Notes: generated by a model not told the origin, from the sequence alone. A stretch of DNA of 64,000 bases from Nostoc sp. FACHB-152 (GCF_014697475.1 NZ_JACJRV010000005.1:124001-188000); one strand, 5' to 3'. Positions 44,899-54,179 are shown, counted from the first letter of the stretch. Made by a program: numbers and translations.

Positions 44899-45467
44899 AA
44901 AAGCTCCTGTAAGTATGAAGTATGAAGTATGAAATGTTATAGTTAACGCTTCAATTTTTATACTTCAGCAGCATCAATAACTCCATCATGGAAAACAGTA
45001 CAAAAGCTCATCATCAAATTTTTACGATATTTGATTTTTAACTTTTGACTTCTACTTATTAAAGTTGTATCTCATCCCCTATAAAAATTGGGGGAATTTT
45101 CCAGATCTCTTCAGATCCTTCCCCCAAAACTTAACAATATTTCTAATGACTATCACAAGAGTACCTTCTACTTCTACAACAGTTAGTTGTTTAAAGAGGG
45201 TGCTATTAGTTCTAATATTGAACAGTAAAAATAGCAGCAAGTATGATTTAGTTAGTAATAAACAATTTACAATTTACGCATTCGTTTACTATGAACTTTT
45301 TATCCAGTTCTAGTAAATATATAGCAATTGAAGCATAGTTTAGCCCATTAACAGATACACAAGAATTTTAACCCTGTCACCTGTCCCCTGCTATATAAAT
45401 TCCCCTCTAGTTACCTTGCTTAATCCCCCCCTTATCAAAACAACAACTGTGAACAGTCACCAAATAT
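44899..45467. other. Intergenic region between coxB and fdxB
   Basis: It contains a TATGAAG heptamer array (44915-44935), the coxB promoter region, and a terminator-like hairpin at 45088-45127. An ATG frame on the plus strand at 45065 is not supported as a gene. Confidence 0.5.
45088..45127 (-). terminator. Terminator on the fdxB side
   Basis: TTGGGGGAA and TTCCCCCAA form a 9-bp stem with a 22-base loop, and on the minus strand the stem is followed by TTTTTAT. It is about 340 bases beyond the fdxB stop codon. Confidence 0.6.
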
Positions 45468-45761
45468 TTAGTTGTTTAATTCAGCGTGGGTGTAGCAGTT
45501 CTTCGGACAAATCCGGGCGCAAGCTACGCAACCAATGCAGTTCTCTGGATGAGCAACTACCATTACTTTGCGCTCGATTTCATCATCTTCTTCGTCTTCT
45601 ACAAATTCGCCTTCTTCATTGAGTGCTTTTAAATCCAGCACACTATAGCCACAAACTTTAATGCATCTGCCACAGCCGATACATTTATCTTTGTCAATCT
45701 CCTGGGCAAATTTAGGTGTCCAGGTCTTACCTCCAAATGTCAATCCTGTTAGTGTTGCCAT
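45468..45761 (-). CDS. fdxB: Ferredoxin III, nif-specific (two 4Fe-4S type)
   Basis: The 97-residue ferredoxin has two cysteine motifs: Cys27-30-33-37 ([11 protein letters not shown]) and Cys75-78-81-85 ([11 protein letters not shown]), separated by an acidic stretch ([12 protein letters not shown]), which is the pattern of the nif-specific ferredoxin III family. It would shuttle electrons for nitrogen fixation in the cytoplasm. It diverges from cnfR, with about 1 kb between them. The pairing of fdxB with cnfR is known from Anabaena-type genomes. Confidence 0.93.
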   Translation of the reverse strand: MATLTGLTFGGKTWTPKFAQEIDKDKCIGCGRCIKVCGYSVLDLKALNEEGEFVEDEEDDEIERKVMVVAHPENCIGCVACARICPKNCYTHAELNN

Positions 45762-46768
45762 GAATAAACCTTCGGCGATTTTGCCTATCTAATCGTTTGT
45801 ACTTAATTTCATACTAACTTAATCTAATTGTTTTGTTTTGTTGTGAAACGATTAATTTTTCTTTCATTAAAGTTTGATGACTTTTATCCTAATTTCAAAT
45901 TTTATTTTATTAATTAAATGAGATTTTATAGCAATAAATTTTGGAGAATTTTCATAAAAAGCCCAGCATTAAATCATGTGTGAACTACAAGACTCCCAAA
46001 TTGTTTAAGAATTTGGGAATCTGAGACATATATACTAAGCCAAATAAATTCCTAGCAAGGTAATTACTACCTATATTAATAATGAAATTACTTCGCAGCT
46101 TTAAGCCGAACTTAAAAATCTAGTAATTCGCTATACACAACATATGTTATTCAGTTACATAAATATATTTTCAATTTGTATTAGCCAAGTATTGTTAATT
46201 AATAATAAAAATGCACGAATCATGGTAATAGAGAGGAATTTAGGCATCTTCAGTAAAAATGTAACTTTTATAGCAGCAGTTAGCATGATATTAAATATTA
46301 AAATTATTAATAAATGCTATTTTTAGAAATAATTGTGTATATAAATATTCGGCAAAAATCTTTAGGGTAAGCTTTTGAAGGCAAAGGTTAAAGATTAAGA
46401 ATAAAAAAATATGAAAGCTTAAGAAAATTTCCTAAGCTCATGATGAACAAAATCATCTAAATATTTATGAAATTTATAGTTAATGAGGAACTAATATTCG
46501 GCTCGGCTTAAAAGCCTGACATAGCCTCCGATTGGATGCAAAGTCTGAATATGGATGTGGGCAATAGACCTCCTGCAAAAATAGTTTTGCAAGAGGGGGA
46601 AAGGTGAAAGGGAAAAGGGGAAGAAACCTTTACCCCTTCGCTTTTCCCCAAGGTGAAGCCTTTACTTATTGCTAGGTAAATAATGTGGTTGCGAGTGATT
46701 AATAAACAGGACACATCCAGGGGGAGACTTGAGCCAAACATCTCAACGATTAGGTGGGAAGAAGTTTT
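45762..46768. other. 1-kb divergent intergenic region between fdxB and cnfR
   Basis: AT-rich and without a supported gene. It contains a palindrome at 45993-46017 (CCCAAATT / AATTTGGG) and a GGGAAAAGG/CCCTTTCCC repeat patch at 46590-46660. Control sites for nif induction should be here, but I could not identify one with certainty. Confidence 0.5.
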
Positions 46769-48358
46769 ATGCCTTATACAATTCCTAACAACAGTTGCGT
46801 TGGATGTGATAACTGCCGTCCCCAATGTCCTACGGGTGCGATTCAGTTAGAAGACGATGAATATTGGATTGATCCTTGTCTGTGTAACAATTGTGAGGGC
46901 TTTTATCCTGAACCCCAGTGTGTAATAGCTTGTCCGACAAATGCTCCCATACCTTGGCAGGCGAAAAAGGGGAGATGTAAAGTCGAACCGCGAGATCCTA
47001 CCAGCCCGGACTTATTTTCTAATGGGAAGAATAACCCTTTTGCTTCAGCGATCGCAATTTGGGAAGCGTGTAATGTATTGGCTCAACGCACCTCCTTAAA
47101 TTGGGAACACGATGCAGAAGGATATTTATGTTACAGCCGACAAGTCAGCCAAGGCAAAGGTGCGATCGCCTTTCACATTCAACATCCTTTCCAAGTTAGC
47201 GATCGGATCACTAATTTAGAAGCGATTGAGACAATGGATATTAGGGCAGCTTGTATCCATTTAATATTTGCTGCCTATGCTACAACCTTAGAACAACCTT
47301 GGGAGCAAGAATTTTCTCTAGATGAACGGCAAATAGAAAAATACTTAGGGCTAGAAAAACGCAAAGACCTAAGTAAAACTGCCAAACTTACCTTAATGAA
47401 AAATCTTGTCCAACAAGCTTGTTCCCTGTTAATTTCCATTGACTGGCCGCAACAAGGCCGCGTCAAAGGATTTTCAGTTACTAAATCTCGCTTGTGGCAC
47501 TTAGTCCATATTCAACACCACTTCCAAGAAGACGACATAGGATGTAAATACCTAGTTGGGCTAACCTTCAAAATTCGCGCTGGAGTCTGGGCGCAGTATT
47601 TTTTAAACAAACAAGCCTGTAAAGAGCGCACCGCCTTCTATCAATACGGCAGTTTGCCAAAAACCGTGCTAACCACCGTCATGAGTATTTGGCAGCAACA
47701 CGAAGGCGCAGTCCGACTCATGCTGTGGTTGCTCTTTAAAACCAAGATGGGTAGAGAACAACGCATCACTGTTCCTACCTTATTACGCATCGCCTATGGA
47801 GAAGAAAAAGTTACCCTAGCCTCCCGACAGCGAGAAGAACGCAAACGGCTACTGCGGACATTTGAAAGTGATTTAGAGGTGCTGAATCATTTGGGAGTCA
47901 AACCCATGTTTGACCCTGTAACTTACCCCTTAGAAATTCAACCATTGTGGGCAAAGTTAATGGGGATACCTGAAGATCCAGACGAAGCCTTAGAATTTTG
48001 GATTAATGATGGTGGTGGCGAAACTCGCCTGACAGATTCCGGCCCTCGCGGCAAATGGAACCTGCTAATGAATGCGCGGATTTTGTCATTTGAACTCCCG
48101 CCAGAATGGGAACAGCAAATCTCTGACTCTGAAAAAAAGCAGCGCCGCACTATCAAAAACAGAAGACGAGTCAGAATTACAGGCGATTTAGTTGGCGAAC
48201 AGATTTTAGAAGCCCGCAAAAACTTAAATCTTTCCCAACGAGAGTTAGCCAAACTCACTGGCAAAAGCCAAAGCTGGATTCGAGATGTCGAAAATGGTCG
48301 TCTGAAAGCGAAAATAGAAGACCAAGCACTGTTACGCAAGGTGCTAAATCTCGCTTAA
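46769..48358 (+). CDS. cnfR: Transcriptional activator of nitrogen fixation CnfR (PatB)
   Basis: This regulator activates nif genes under low oxygen; PatB of Anabaena is needed for heterocyst function. The N-terminus has a ferredoxin-like cysteine set: Cys10, 13, 16, 20 and Cys37, 39, 42, 51, 55 (CVGCDNCRPQC; CLCNNCEG), probably an O2-sensitive Fe-S centre. The C-terminus (about 470-520) has an XRE-type helix-turn-helix (EARKNLNLSQRELAKLTGKS). The total of 529 residues fits. A GTG at 46754 is possible, but the ATG matches the known PatB start. The HTH recognition helix is SQSWIRDVENGR. It faces fdxB and the cox operon. Confidence 0.96.
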   Translation: MPYTIPNNSCVGCDNCRPQCPTGAIQLEDDEYWIDPCLCNNCEGFYPEPQCVIACPTNAPIPWQAKKGRCKVEPRDPTSPDLFSNGKNNPFASAIAIWEACNVLAQRTSLNWEHDAEGYLCYSRQVSQGKGAIAFHIQHPFQVSDRITNLEAIETMDIRAACIHLIFAAYATTLEQPWEQEFSLDERQIEKYLGLEKRKDLSKTAKLTLMKNLVQQACSLLISIDWPQQGRVKGFSVTKSRLWHLVHIQHHFQEDDIGCKYLVGLTFKIRAGVWAQYFLNKQACKERTAFYQYGSLPKTVLTTVMSIWQQHEGAVRLMLWLLFKTKMGREQRITVPTLLRIAYGEEKVTLASRQREERKRLLRTFESDLEVLNHLGVKPMFDPVTYPLEIQPLWAKLMGIPEDPDEALEFWINDGGGETRLTDSGPRGKWNLLMNARILSFELPPEWEQQISDSEKKQRRTIKNRRRVRITGDLVGEQILEARKNLNLSQRELAKLTGKSQSWIRDVENGRLKAKIEDQALLRKVLNLA

Positions 48359-48388
48359 CTGGAGTATTGAACGCAGATATATATAAAT

Positions 48389-48421
48389 AAACACAGATGA
48401 CCTATTAGCATCTGTGTTTTT
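48389..48421 (+). terminator. Terminator of cnfR
   Basis: AAACACAGATG and CATCTGTGTTT form an 11-bp stem with a nine-base loop, followed by TT to complete a five-T run, 31 bases after the cnfR stop codon. Confidence 0.75.
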
Positions 48422-48504
48422 ATCTGCCAATAATTTGCAATTTTTGGCACTTCTTACCGCAGACTTACTGAGTCTAATAGTTTTTAATGCCAAGTTCTCT
48501 ATAG

Positions 48505-49311
48505 TTAAGCCCACTGGGTATCAAAAGCATCCTGACCAGTTCCATAAACTAAGTCGCCATATTCTTGCCATTTAGCTACTTCTTCAGGGGAGAGTGGCGG
48601 AGTATGCAGAACGCTGAGGTTTGCTTCTAATTGCTGCTGAGTTTTTGGGGCGGTAAGTGCTAGGCTGACTGCCGGATTATGTAGTACATAACGGTAGCAG
48701 TCTGCTGCTGTCGGTGGTTGCATCTGCCAGTTTGGATGCTTGGTAAGTAGTGAACCCCAACGTGTACAAGTAAATGCTACTAAGGGAATACCAGCTTTGT
48801 GAGCGTTGGGTAAAACATCTTCTTCTGCTTTGCGGTGTGCCATATTATAACGGTGCATTAACACGTCACACTGCTGGTGCTGTATCATCTCTAATGCGAT
48901 CGCTCGATTATGGGTGGTAATTCCTACATAGCGTACTCGTCCTTTTTGTTGCTGCGATCGCAATTCCTCAAGCACTGCCAGAATTTGTTTGCTATCATCA
49001 CCAGGAAACACATATTCCACAAAAAACACATCTACGCTATCAACATCAAGACGCTGGCGCACAGAGTCGAGGTAACGACGTAAAGAATTAATATCTCTAT
49101 TTTCGCTGCCAGTGGCAACTAAAACCTGTCCCTGGTTAGCTGCTAGGAGGGGTTTGAGTCCATTGAGGAAGTTGTCATACTCTAGACTATAAAAGAAAAA
49201 ATAATTAATTCCGCCTGCAAAAGCTATTGAAATGGATGTACTATCTAGCTGCGGTTGTGCTGCTAAACCGAGAATGCTGGCTTTTTGTCCTTGACGGGTG
49301 ACTAATTTCAC
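48505..49311 (-). CDS. Aldo/keto reductase family protein with altered catalytic residues
   Basis: Counted from the GTG at 49311 (GGAGG nine bases upstream), this 268-residue protein has the aldo/keto reductase TIM-barrel pattern, with IRYV-like GRVRYVGITTHNRAIA and the late segment NPAVSLALTAPKTQQQLEAN. The usual catalytic tetrad is not visible: the Asp of GxxxxDTA is replaced in GGINYFFFYSLEYDN, and neither the Lys nor the His of the usual strand ends is clear. It may be a non-enzymatic or altered-specificity member. A start at 49383 would add 24 residues. Confidence 0.75.
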   Translation of the reverse strand: MKLVTRQGQKASILGLAAQPQLDSTSISIAFAGGINYFFFYSLEYDNFLNGLKPLLAANQGQVLVATGSENRDINSLRRYLDSVRQRLDVDSVDVFFVEYVFPGDDSKQILAVLEELRSQQQKGRVRYVGITTHNRAIALEMIQHQQCDVLMHRYNMAHRKAEEDVLPNAHKAGIPLVAFTCTRWGSLLTKHPNWQMQPPTAADCYRYVLHNPAVSLALTAPKTQQQLEANLSVLHTPPLSPEEVAKWQEYGDLVYGTGQDAFDTQWA

Positions 49312-49386
49312 GGTTAACTTCCTCCACTCCCTAATTTCACTATAGAGTTTAGGGAAGATGAAAGTTAGGTATTGCGATCGCAAAAG

Positions 49387-49511
49387 CTATTTCAGTGACA
49401 GCAATCATAGATTTTGCCTTCGCATTTGTTGTTTTTGCTAAATAATTTTCTATTTCAGTGACAGCAATTATAGATTTTGTGATCGCATTTGTTGTTTTGG
49501 CGATCGCATAG
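49387..49511. repeat. 63-bp direct repeat, two copies
   Basis: The unit starting CTATTTCAGTGACAGCAAT at 49387 recurs at 49450 with a few changes, and a third partial copy follows to 49511. It includes one HIP1-type GCGATCGC near the end of the second copy. Confidence 0.8.
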
Positions 49512-49590
49512 CTTATTTCACAATCCTATATTTACAGGCAATAGCATTTAGATAGGATAGGATTAACAAGATATTGTGTGTCTCAGTTAT

Positions 49591-49827
49591 ATGAGTAGTT
49601 CAAGCGATATTGATGCTCAAGTGACATTGCCGAGGGAATTATATCAGGCGATCATACAACGAGCGCAGGTTCATGGAAATTCGCTGAGTCAGGAAATTGT
49701 AGCATTACTTACTCCTTTACTGATGCAAATACCTGATGAGCTAGAAGAAGAATTTGCAGCATGGGAAGCAGCAAGCGATGAGGATTGGCTAAGTACAGGA
49801 GAAATGCTGGCATCTCTGGGAGAATGA
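49591..49827 (+). CDS. Small antitoxin-like protein (ribbon-helix-helix type)
   Basis: The 78-residue protein has an N-terminal ribbon-helix-helix-like segment (DAQVTLPRELYQAIIQRAQVHGNSLSQEIVALLTPLL, split over about 8-44) and an acidic C-terminal half (LEEEFAAWEAASDEDW) that could neutralise a toxin. No toxin gene follows; hypB is next on the opposite strand. It looks like an orphan antitoxin or regulator. ATG at 49591 is preferred to the upstream TTG-type start at 49576. Confidence 0.6.
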   Translation: MSSSSDIDAQVTLPRELYQAIIQRAQVHGNSLSQEIVALLTPLLMQIPDELEEEFAAWEAASDEDWLSTGEMLASLGE

Positions 49828-49896
49828 GATGGCGAGAGGAAAAAGACTCTGCGTAACTTTGCGTTTACCTTAGCAAGCCTCTGCGTGAAATAAAAT

Positions 49897-50739
49897 TTAT
49901 ACTGTTATAGACAAACTCCCCACCTTTTGCGTCAACCACTTGTACCAACTATCTAAACCCTCACCCGTCATCGCCGACACTTGAAAAACCTGAATATGCG
50001 GGTTTACTTGTTTAGCATATTCAATACAACGTTCCACATCAAACTGCACGTAAGGTAATAAATCAATTTTGGTGAGAATCATCATTTCACTAGCGCGGAA
50101 CATATGGGGATATTTTATCGGCTTATCTTCTCCCTCTGTGACAGACAAAATCACAACCTTCGCCTGTTCTCCTAAATCAAATAAAGCAGGACAAACCAAA
50201 TTACCTACATTCTCAATCATCACTATAGAATTTAGTGGCGGGTTGAGTTGTTGTAAACTTCTTTCTATCATCGACGCATCTAAATGGCAGCCTGTACCCG
50301 TGTTGATTTGCACAACTTTACAGCCTGTTTCTTTGATTTTTTGAGCATCGTTAGTTGTTTCTTGGTCGCCTTCAATTACACTAATTTGTAATTGCTGTTT
50401 TAAATCATTAATAGTACGAGTTAATAATGTTGTTTTCCCTGCACCCGGAGAACTCATTAAATTTAATGCGAGAATATTCCGACCTTTAAACCATCCTCGG
50501 TTTTGGGCTGCTAATAAGTTATTTTTTGCTAAGATATCTTGTTCTAGAGATATGGTTGTGCCGTGAATTTTAGCATGAACTTGTGATGGTTCATCATGAT
50601 GATGGGAATGGGTAATTACAGTCCCATCAGGTAAGGTGTGAGTGTGGGTATGATGGTCATGATGGTGATTAACTTCACCTGTTTCGAGATTTGTAATTTT
50701 GCCTTCAGCATCATCAGAGCAGCCGCAAGTTACACACAT
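49897..50739 (-). CDS. hypB: Hydrogenase nickel incorporation protein HypB
   Basis: HypB is a GTPase that delivers nickel to the hydrogenase large subunit. The N-terminus has the high-affinity nickel site MCVTCGC, then a histidine-rich store (NHHHDHHTHTHT, THSHHHDE, residues 25-49), the P-loop SSPGAGKTTLL (about 96-106), and the GTPase motifs around ETTNDAQKIKETGC and LTKIDLLPY. The length is 280 residues. It overlaps hypA by ten bases and is the last gene of the hyp operon. Confidence 0.97.
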   Translation of the reverse strand: MCVTCGCSDDAEGKITNLETGEVNHHHDHHTHTHTLPDGTVITHSHHHDEPSQVHAKIHGTTISLEQDILAKNNLLAAQNRGWFKGRNILALNLMSSPGAGKTTLLTRTINDLKQQLQISVIEGDQETTNDAQKIKETGCKVVQINTGTGCHLDASMIERSLQQLNPPLNSIVMIENVGNLVCPALFDLGEQAKVVILSVTEGEDKPIKYPHMFRASEMMILTKIDLLPYVQFDVERCIEYAKQVNPHIQVFQVSAMTGEGLDSWYKWLTQKVGSLSITV

Positions 50740-51071
50740 ACTTCCTCTATTTCTATTTCTTTAATTTTGAGTTCTTCGCCAGTTATTAAATCAAGTTGCA
50801 CACTACCACAAGTGCAAATACCAAAAGGTTTTTCAAGAGCAATTTCCGCACCGCATTGGCGGCATTTTGCTAATCCTGGTATTTCGATAATCTCTAATAT
50901 AGAATCTTCTAAAAGTGTGCCTTTAGAGCAAATATCAAAACAAAATTTAATAGCCTCAGGCATAATGGCTGAAAGTTTGCCAATTTCTAATACTACTTTT
51001 TGCACTTTCATGCCTTTGGCGTGTTCGGTGACGATGGCTACAATATTTTGAGTTATTCCTAGTTCGTGCAT
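50730..51071 (-). CDS. hypA: Hydrogenase nickel incorporation protein HypA
   Basis: HypA works with HypB in nickel insertion. The start MHELGITQNI contains the nickel ligand His2. The zinc-site cysteines are Cys70, Cys73 (CRQC) and Cys86, Cys88 (GICTCGS), the second pair being C-x-C instead of the usual C-x-x-C. The total is 113 residues. A longer frame from 51107 would add 12 residues ahead of the conserved start and is unlikely. It overlaps hypB by ten bases. A GCGCAAAG repeat patch (51083-51108) lies between it and hypE. Confidence 0.94.
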   Translation of the reverse strand: MHELGITQNIVAIVTEHAKGMKVQKVVLEIGKLSAIMPEAIKFCFDICSKGTLLEDSILEIIEIPGLAKCRQCGAEIALEKPFGICTCGSVQLDLITGEELKIKEIEIEEVCV

Positions 51072-51122
51072 AATTTTTTGTTTCGCGCAAAGGCGCAAAG
51101 AGCGCAAAGATAAGAAGATTCT

Positions 51123-52223
51123 TTAACAAATTCTTGGTAGTTGGTCGCCAACTAACATATCTACGATACGTTCAGCACCAAAGGCAGTTTTGAGGAAGAC
51201 AACGCCTGGAGGTGAGGCGATAACTTCACCAACTATACAAGCATCTTTGCCAGCAGGATGAGTTTTCATTGCTGATAATACTTTGTCGGCGTTATCTTGT
51301 TTTACTACTACGACTAATTTACCTTCGTTGGCTAAGTACAATGGGTCTAAACCTAAAATTTCGCAAACTCCTTTGACTTCTTCTCTAATAGGAAGAGTGT
51401 CTTCATGAAGACGAATGGCAACATTAGAAGTTAGGGCAAATTCATTTAATACTGTAGCTAAACCGCCACGGGTTGCATCCCGCATGGCATGAATTTCGGG
51501 GCAAACATTGAGGATGGTTTCTACTAAAGTATTTAAGGGTTGACAATCACTTTTAATATCTGTTTCTAAGGCTAATTCACCACGAGCAATTAAAATTGCA
51601 GTACCATGATTACCTAATTCACCGTTAATAATAATTGCATCTCCAGGTTGAATATTGTGAGCGGAAATATTCACGCCTGTGGGAATGACACCAATACCAG
51701 CAGTGTTAATAAATAATTTATCAACAGCACCACGATGTACAACTTTTGTGTCGCCTGTGACAATTTGCACGCCTGCATTTTTCGCTGCGGCTTGCATACT
51801 TGCGATTACACGGCGTAGGGTTTCTACAGGTAATCCTTCTTCTAAAATAACGCTACAGGTGAGATATAAAGGTTTAGCACCGCTAACAGCTAAATCATTA
51901 ACTGTGCCGTTAATTGCTAATTCTCCAATGTCGCTACCAGGGAAAAATAAAGGGTCTACCACATAAGAATCTGTGGTAAATGCGAGTCTATCTCCCTGTT
52001 GTAAAAGATTAGCTAAATTAAAGCTGGCTTGGTCTTCTAATTGAGAAAGTATAGGATTATCAAAGCTACGAACAAAGACATCATCAATTAAATCACGCAT
52101 GGCTTTACCGCCACTACCATGTGCCAAAGTTATGTGAGTATCTCTAATTTTAGGTTGGCGACGGCGGACTTGTTCAATTTTTTGAAACAGGGGATTTTGT
52201 AATTGGTTTGATGTTAAATCCAT
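51123..52223 (-). CDS. hypE: Hydrogenase expression/formation protein HypE
   Basis: HypE dehydrates the thiocarbamate on its C-terminal cysteine to a cyanide ligand for the NiFe site. The C-terminal end LPRIC carries the essential cysteine as last residue. The PurM-like fold shows ITLAHGSGGKAMRDLI (ATP site, about 26-41) and the later GDTKVVHRGAVDKLF. The length is 366 residues. It lies downstream of the tautomerase gene in the hyp operon. Confidence 0.97.
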   Translation of the reverse strand: MDLTSNQLQNPLFQKIEQVRRRQPKIRDTHITLAHGSGGKAMRDLIDDVFVRSFDNPILSQLEDQASFNLANLLQQGDRLAFTTDSYVVDPLFFPGSDIGELAINGTVNDLAVSGAKPLYLTCSVILEEGLPVETLRRVIASMQAAAKNAGVQIVTGDTKVVHRGAVDKLFINTAGIGVIPTGVNISAHNIQPGDAIIINGELGNHGTAILIARGELALETDIKSDCQPLNTLVETILNVCPEIHAMRDATRGGLATVLNEFALTSNVAIRLHEDTLPIREEVKGVCEILGLDPLYLANEGKLVVVVKQDNADKVLSAMKTHPAGKDACIVGEVIASPPGVVFLKTAFGAERIVDMLVGDQLPRIC

Positions 52224-52254
52224 ATAGAATTGATTAAAATAATTTATGATAGAT

Positions 52255-52277
52255 AGGTGACAGGTGATAGGTGACAG
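52255..52277. repeat. TGACAGG-type heptamer repeat upstream of hypE
   Basis: Three to four heptamer units (AGGTGACAGGTGATAGGTGACAG type) lie in the spacer between the tautomerase and hypE genes. The unit matches that at 6530-6568. Confidence 0.75.
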
Positions 52278-52340
52278 AGTTTTTTTGATTTAATAACTAT
52301 TAATATCTTCTGCCTCCTGCCTCCTGCCTTCTAAATAGTT

Positions 52341-52556
52341 TTATCTGCCTGTTTCGTCATGTCTACCGCGATGGCGATCGCAGTGCAATATACCATTAAC
52401 AGCCCAATTTTCACGCTCGAATTCATCAATGTGAATAGTTATCCATTCTGGTTTGGTATCTAAAGATGTGACTAGGGCGTTAGTAATAGCTTCGACTAGA
52501 TGCCGTTTTTTTTCGATGGAGTGACCACGGGCAATTTTAACTGTAACAAAAGGCAT
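52341..52556 (-). CDS. 4-oxalocrotonate tautomerase family protein
   Basis: This 71-residue protein starts MPFVTVKIARGHSIEKKRHL, so Pro2 is the expected catalytic N-terminal proline after Met removal, and the family pattern continues with VEAITNALVTSLDTKPEWITIHIDE. Oligomeric tautomerases isomerise unsaturated keto acids; the substrate is unknown. It sits between hypD and hypE in the hyp operon, a place where a small gene is also found in other Nostoc-type clusters, so a link to hydrogenase maturation or just co-transcription is inferred. Confidence 0.85.
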   Translation of the reverse strand: MPFVTVKIARGHSIEKKRHLVEAITNALVTSLDTKPEWITIHIDEFERENWAVNGILHCDRHRGRHDETGR

Positions 52557-52620
52557 AATTTTCTACTCCAATCCTAAATTTTTGTCTTGTAGCGTTCGGA
52601 TTGCTCACTTTTATATTAGG

Positions 52621-53772
52621 TTATGAAGTTAGGGTTGCTGTTTGTTTTTCAGATAACTTTTTCTGGTTAAAATTAGAAAAGCGTCCGTATTTGTAATAAG
52701 CTGCACAAGCACCCTCCGAGGAAACCATGCAAGTACCTATAGGTGTTTCTGGTGTGCAAGCTGTACCAAATACTTTACACTCCCAAGGTTTTAAAACTCC
52801 TTTAAGGATTTCGCCGCATTTACAAGCTTTATGGTCGGCTACTTTTTGATTAGGTATGGTAAATTTTACTTCCGCATCAAATTCGGCATATTCAGTCCGA
52901 ATTTTTAAACCTGAATAGGGTAGTTCACCTAAACCACGCCACTCAAAAGTTTCGCGCACTTCAAAAACTTCGTTCATGGCTTTAATTGCTATTTGATTTC
53001 CAGCTTTTTCGACGAGTCGGTTATATTGGTTTTCAACTTCGCAACGTTTTTCAACTAGTTGTTTCAATAGCATCCAAATTGACTGGAGAATATCTAATGG
53101 TTCAAAGCCAGAAACGACAATTGGCTTATAATATTGTTGGGCGATAAATTCGTAAGGTTCAGTACCAATTACCATACTGACATGACCTGGCCCAACAAAT
53201 CCATCTAGTTGCAAATCAGGGTTATCTAATAAGGCTTTAAGGGCGGGAATAACTAAAACATGATTGCAAAACATACTAAAGTTGCGTATGTTTTCTGCAT
53301 CGGCTTGAAGGATGGTAAAGGCTGTGCTAGGGACTGTGGTTTCAAAGCCGAGGGCGAAGAAGACTACTTCTTTATTAGGGTTATCTTTGGCTAGTTGTAA
53401 GCTATCTAAGGGCGAGTACACCATGCGGATATCTGCACCTTTAGCTTTGGCTTGCAGGAGGCTGTCTTTGGAACCGGGAACGCGCATGGTGTCGCCAAAG
53501 GTTGCTAATATAACCTTAGGATTTTTGGAGATAGCGATCGCATCATCTAATCTCCCTTTTGGCATTACACACACTGGACAACCAGGCCCGTGTATTAGTT
53601 CAATATTATTCGGCAATATTTCTTCAATACCATATTTAAAAATAGAATGAGTATGCCCGCCGCATACTTCCATAATTTTGATATGTTTATCTAGCTGCTG
53701 GCTGATTTTTGCAATTTCTTTTCGTAAAGCTTCAGCTTTTTCCGGTTCCCGAAATTCATCAACGTATTTCAT
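52621..53772 (-). CDS. hypD: Hydrogenase formation protein HypD
   Basis: HypD is an Fe-S protein that, with HypC and HypE, builds the Fe(CN)2CO centre. Motifs present are MEVCGGHTHSIFKYG (N-terminal Cys), HGPGCPVCVMP, the TIM-like FGDTMRVPGSK, GPGHVSMVIG and the C-terminal cysteine set for the 4Fe-4S cluster (ACKCGEILKG, ECKVFGTAC). The total is 383 residues, typical. It follows hypC and precedes the tautomerase gene. Confidence 0.97.
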   Translation of the reverse strand: MKYVDEFREPEKAEALRKEIAKISQQLDKHIKIMEVCGGHTHSIFKYGIEEILPNNIELIHGPGCPVCVMPKGRLDDAIAISKNPKVILATFGDTMRVPGSKDSLLQAKAKGADIRMVYSPLDSLQLAKDNPNKEVVFFALGFETTVPSTAFTILQADAENIRNFSMFCNHVLVIPALKALLDNPDLQLDGFVGPGHVSMVIGTEPYEFIAQQYYKPIVVSGFEPLDILQSIWMLLKQLVEKRCEVENQYNRLVEKAGNQIAIKAMNEVFEVRETFEWRGLGELPYSGLKIRTEYAEFDAEVKFTIPNQKVADHKACKCGEILKGVLKPWECKVFGTACTPETPIGTCMVSSEGACAAYYKYGRFSNFNQKKLSEKQTATLTS

Positions 53773-53849
53773 AAACTCTAAAGGATAGTTCTCAATAAAA
53801 ACTCTGCGTAACTCTGCGTTTACCTTCGCGCCCCTCTGCGTTAAAAAAA

Positions 53850-54095
53850 TTAACTCATAGCCGCAATTTCCTCTAATAGCTTTAAAGTCTCCACCGCTTC
53901 TTCCTCATTAATTCTATTCATCGCAAAACCAACATGAACTAATACCCAATCCCCCAAACAAGCTTCGGGAGTATGTTGTTCATCAACGATGCAAGCAATG
54001 TTAACTTGACGTTTAACACCAGCAACGTTAACAATGGCTAACTTTTTTTGAGTATCAGTGATTTCAACAATTTGTCCGGGAATTCCTAAGCACAT
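53850..54095 (-). CDS. hypC: Hydrogenase assembly chaperone HypC
   Basis: HypC is a small chaperone that carries the iron centre from HypD to the large subunit. The start MCLGIPGQIVEI has the essential Cys2. The strand HVGFAMNRINEEEA is the family ending. The mature size is 81 residues. A longer frame from 54152 reads through GC-rich repeat DNA and is very unlikely to be translated. Confidence 0.95.
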   Translation of the reverse strand: MCLGIPGQIVEITDTQKKLAIVNVAGVKRQVNIACIVDEQHTPEACLGDWVLVHVGFAMNRINEEEAVETLKLLEEIAAMS

Positions 54096-54111
54096 TTCTA
54101 TTTTCCTTTTA

Positions 54112-54160
54112 TAACGTAGACGCGGTAGCGGCTTCCCGCAGGGTACCGCCAAGGCACAGA
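54112..54160. repeat. GC-rich repeat between hypF and hypC
   Basis: The block GTAGACGCGGTAGCGGCTTC and CCCGCAGGGTACC is a GC-rich island of the dispersed family seen at 12841, 21465 and 43795, inserted between two hyp genes. Confidence 0.55.
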
Positions 54161-54179
54161 GTACGCAGAGAAAAAGAGG

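Noticed and set aside
45065-45313. 82-codon plus-strand frame between coxB and fdxB
   Set aside because: It overlaps a terminator-like hairpin and shows no protein-like pattern.
46144-46326. 60-codon frame in the fdxB-cnfR spacer
   Set aside because: The composition follows the AT-rich spacer, there is no ribosome binding site, and nothing matches a known protein.
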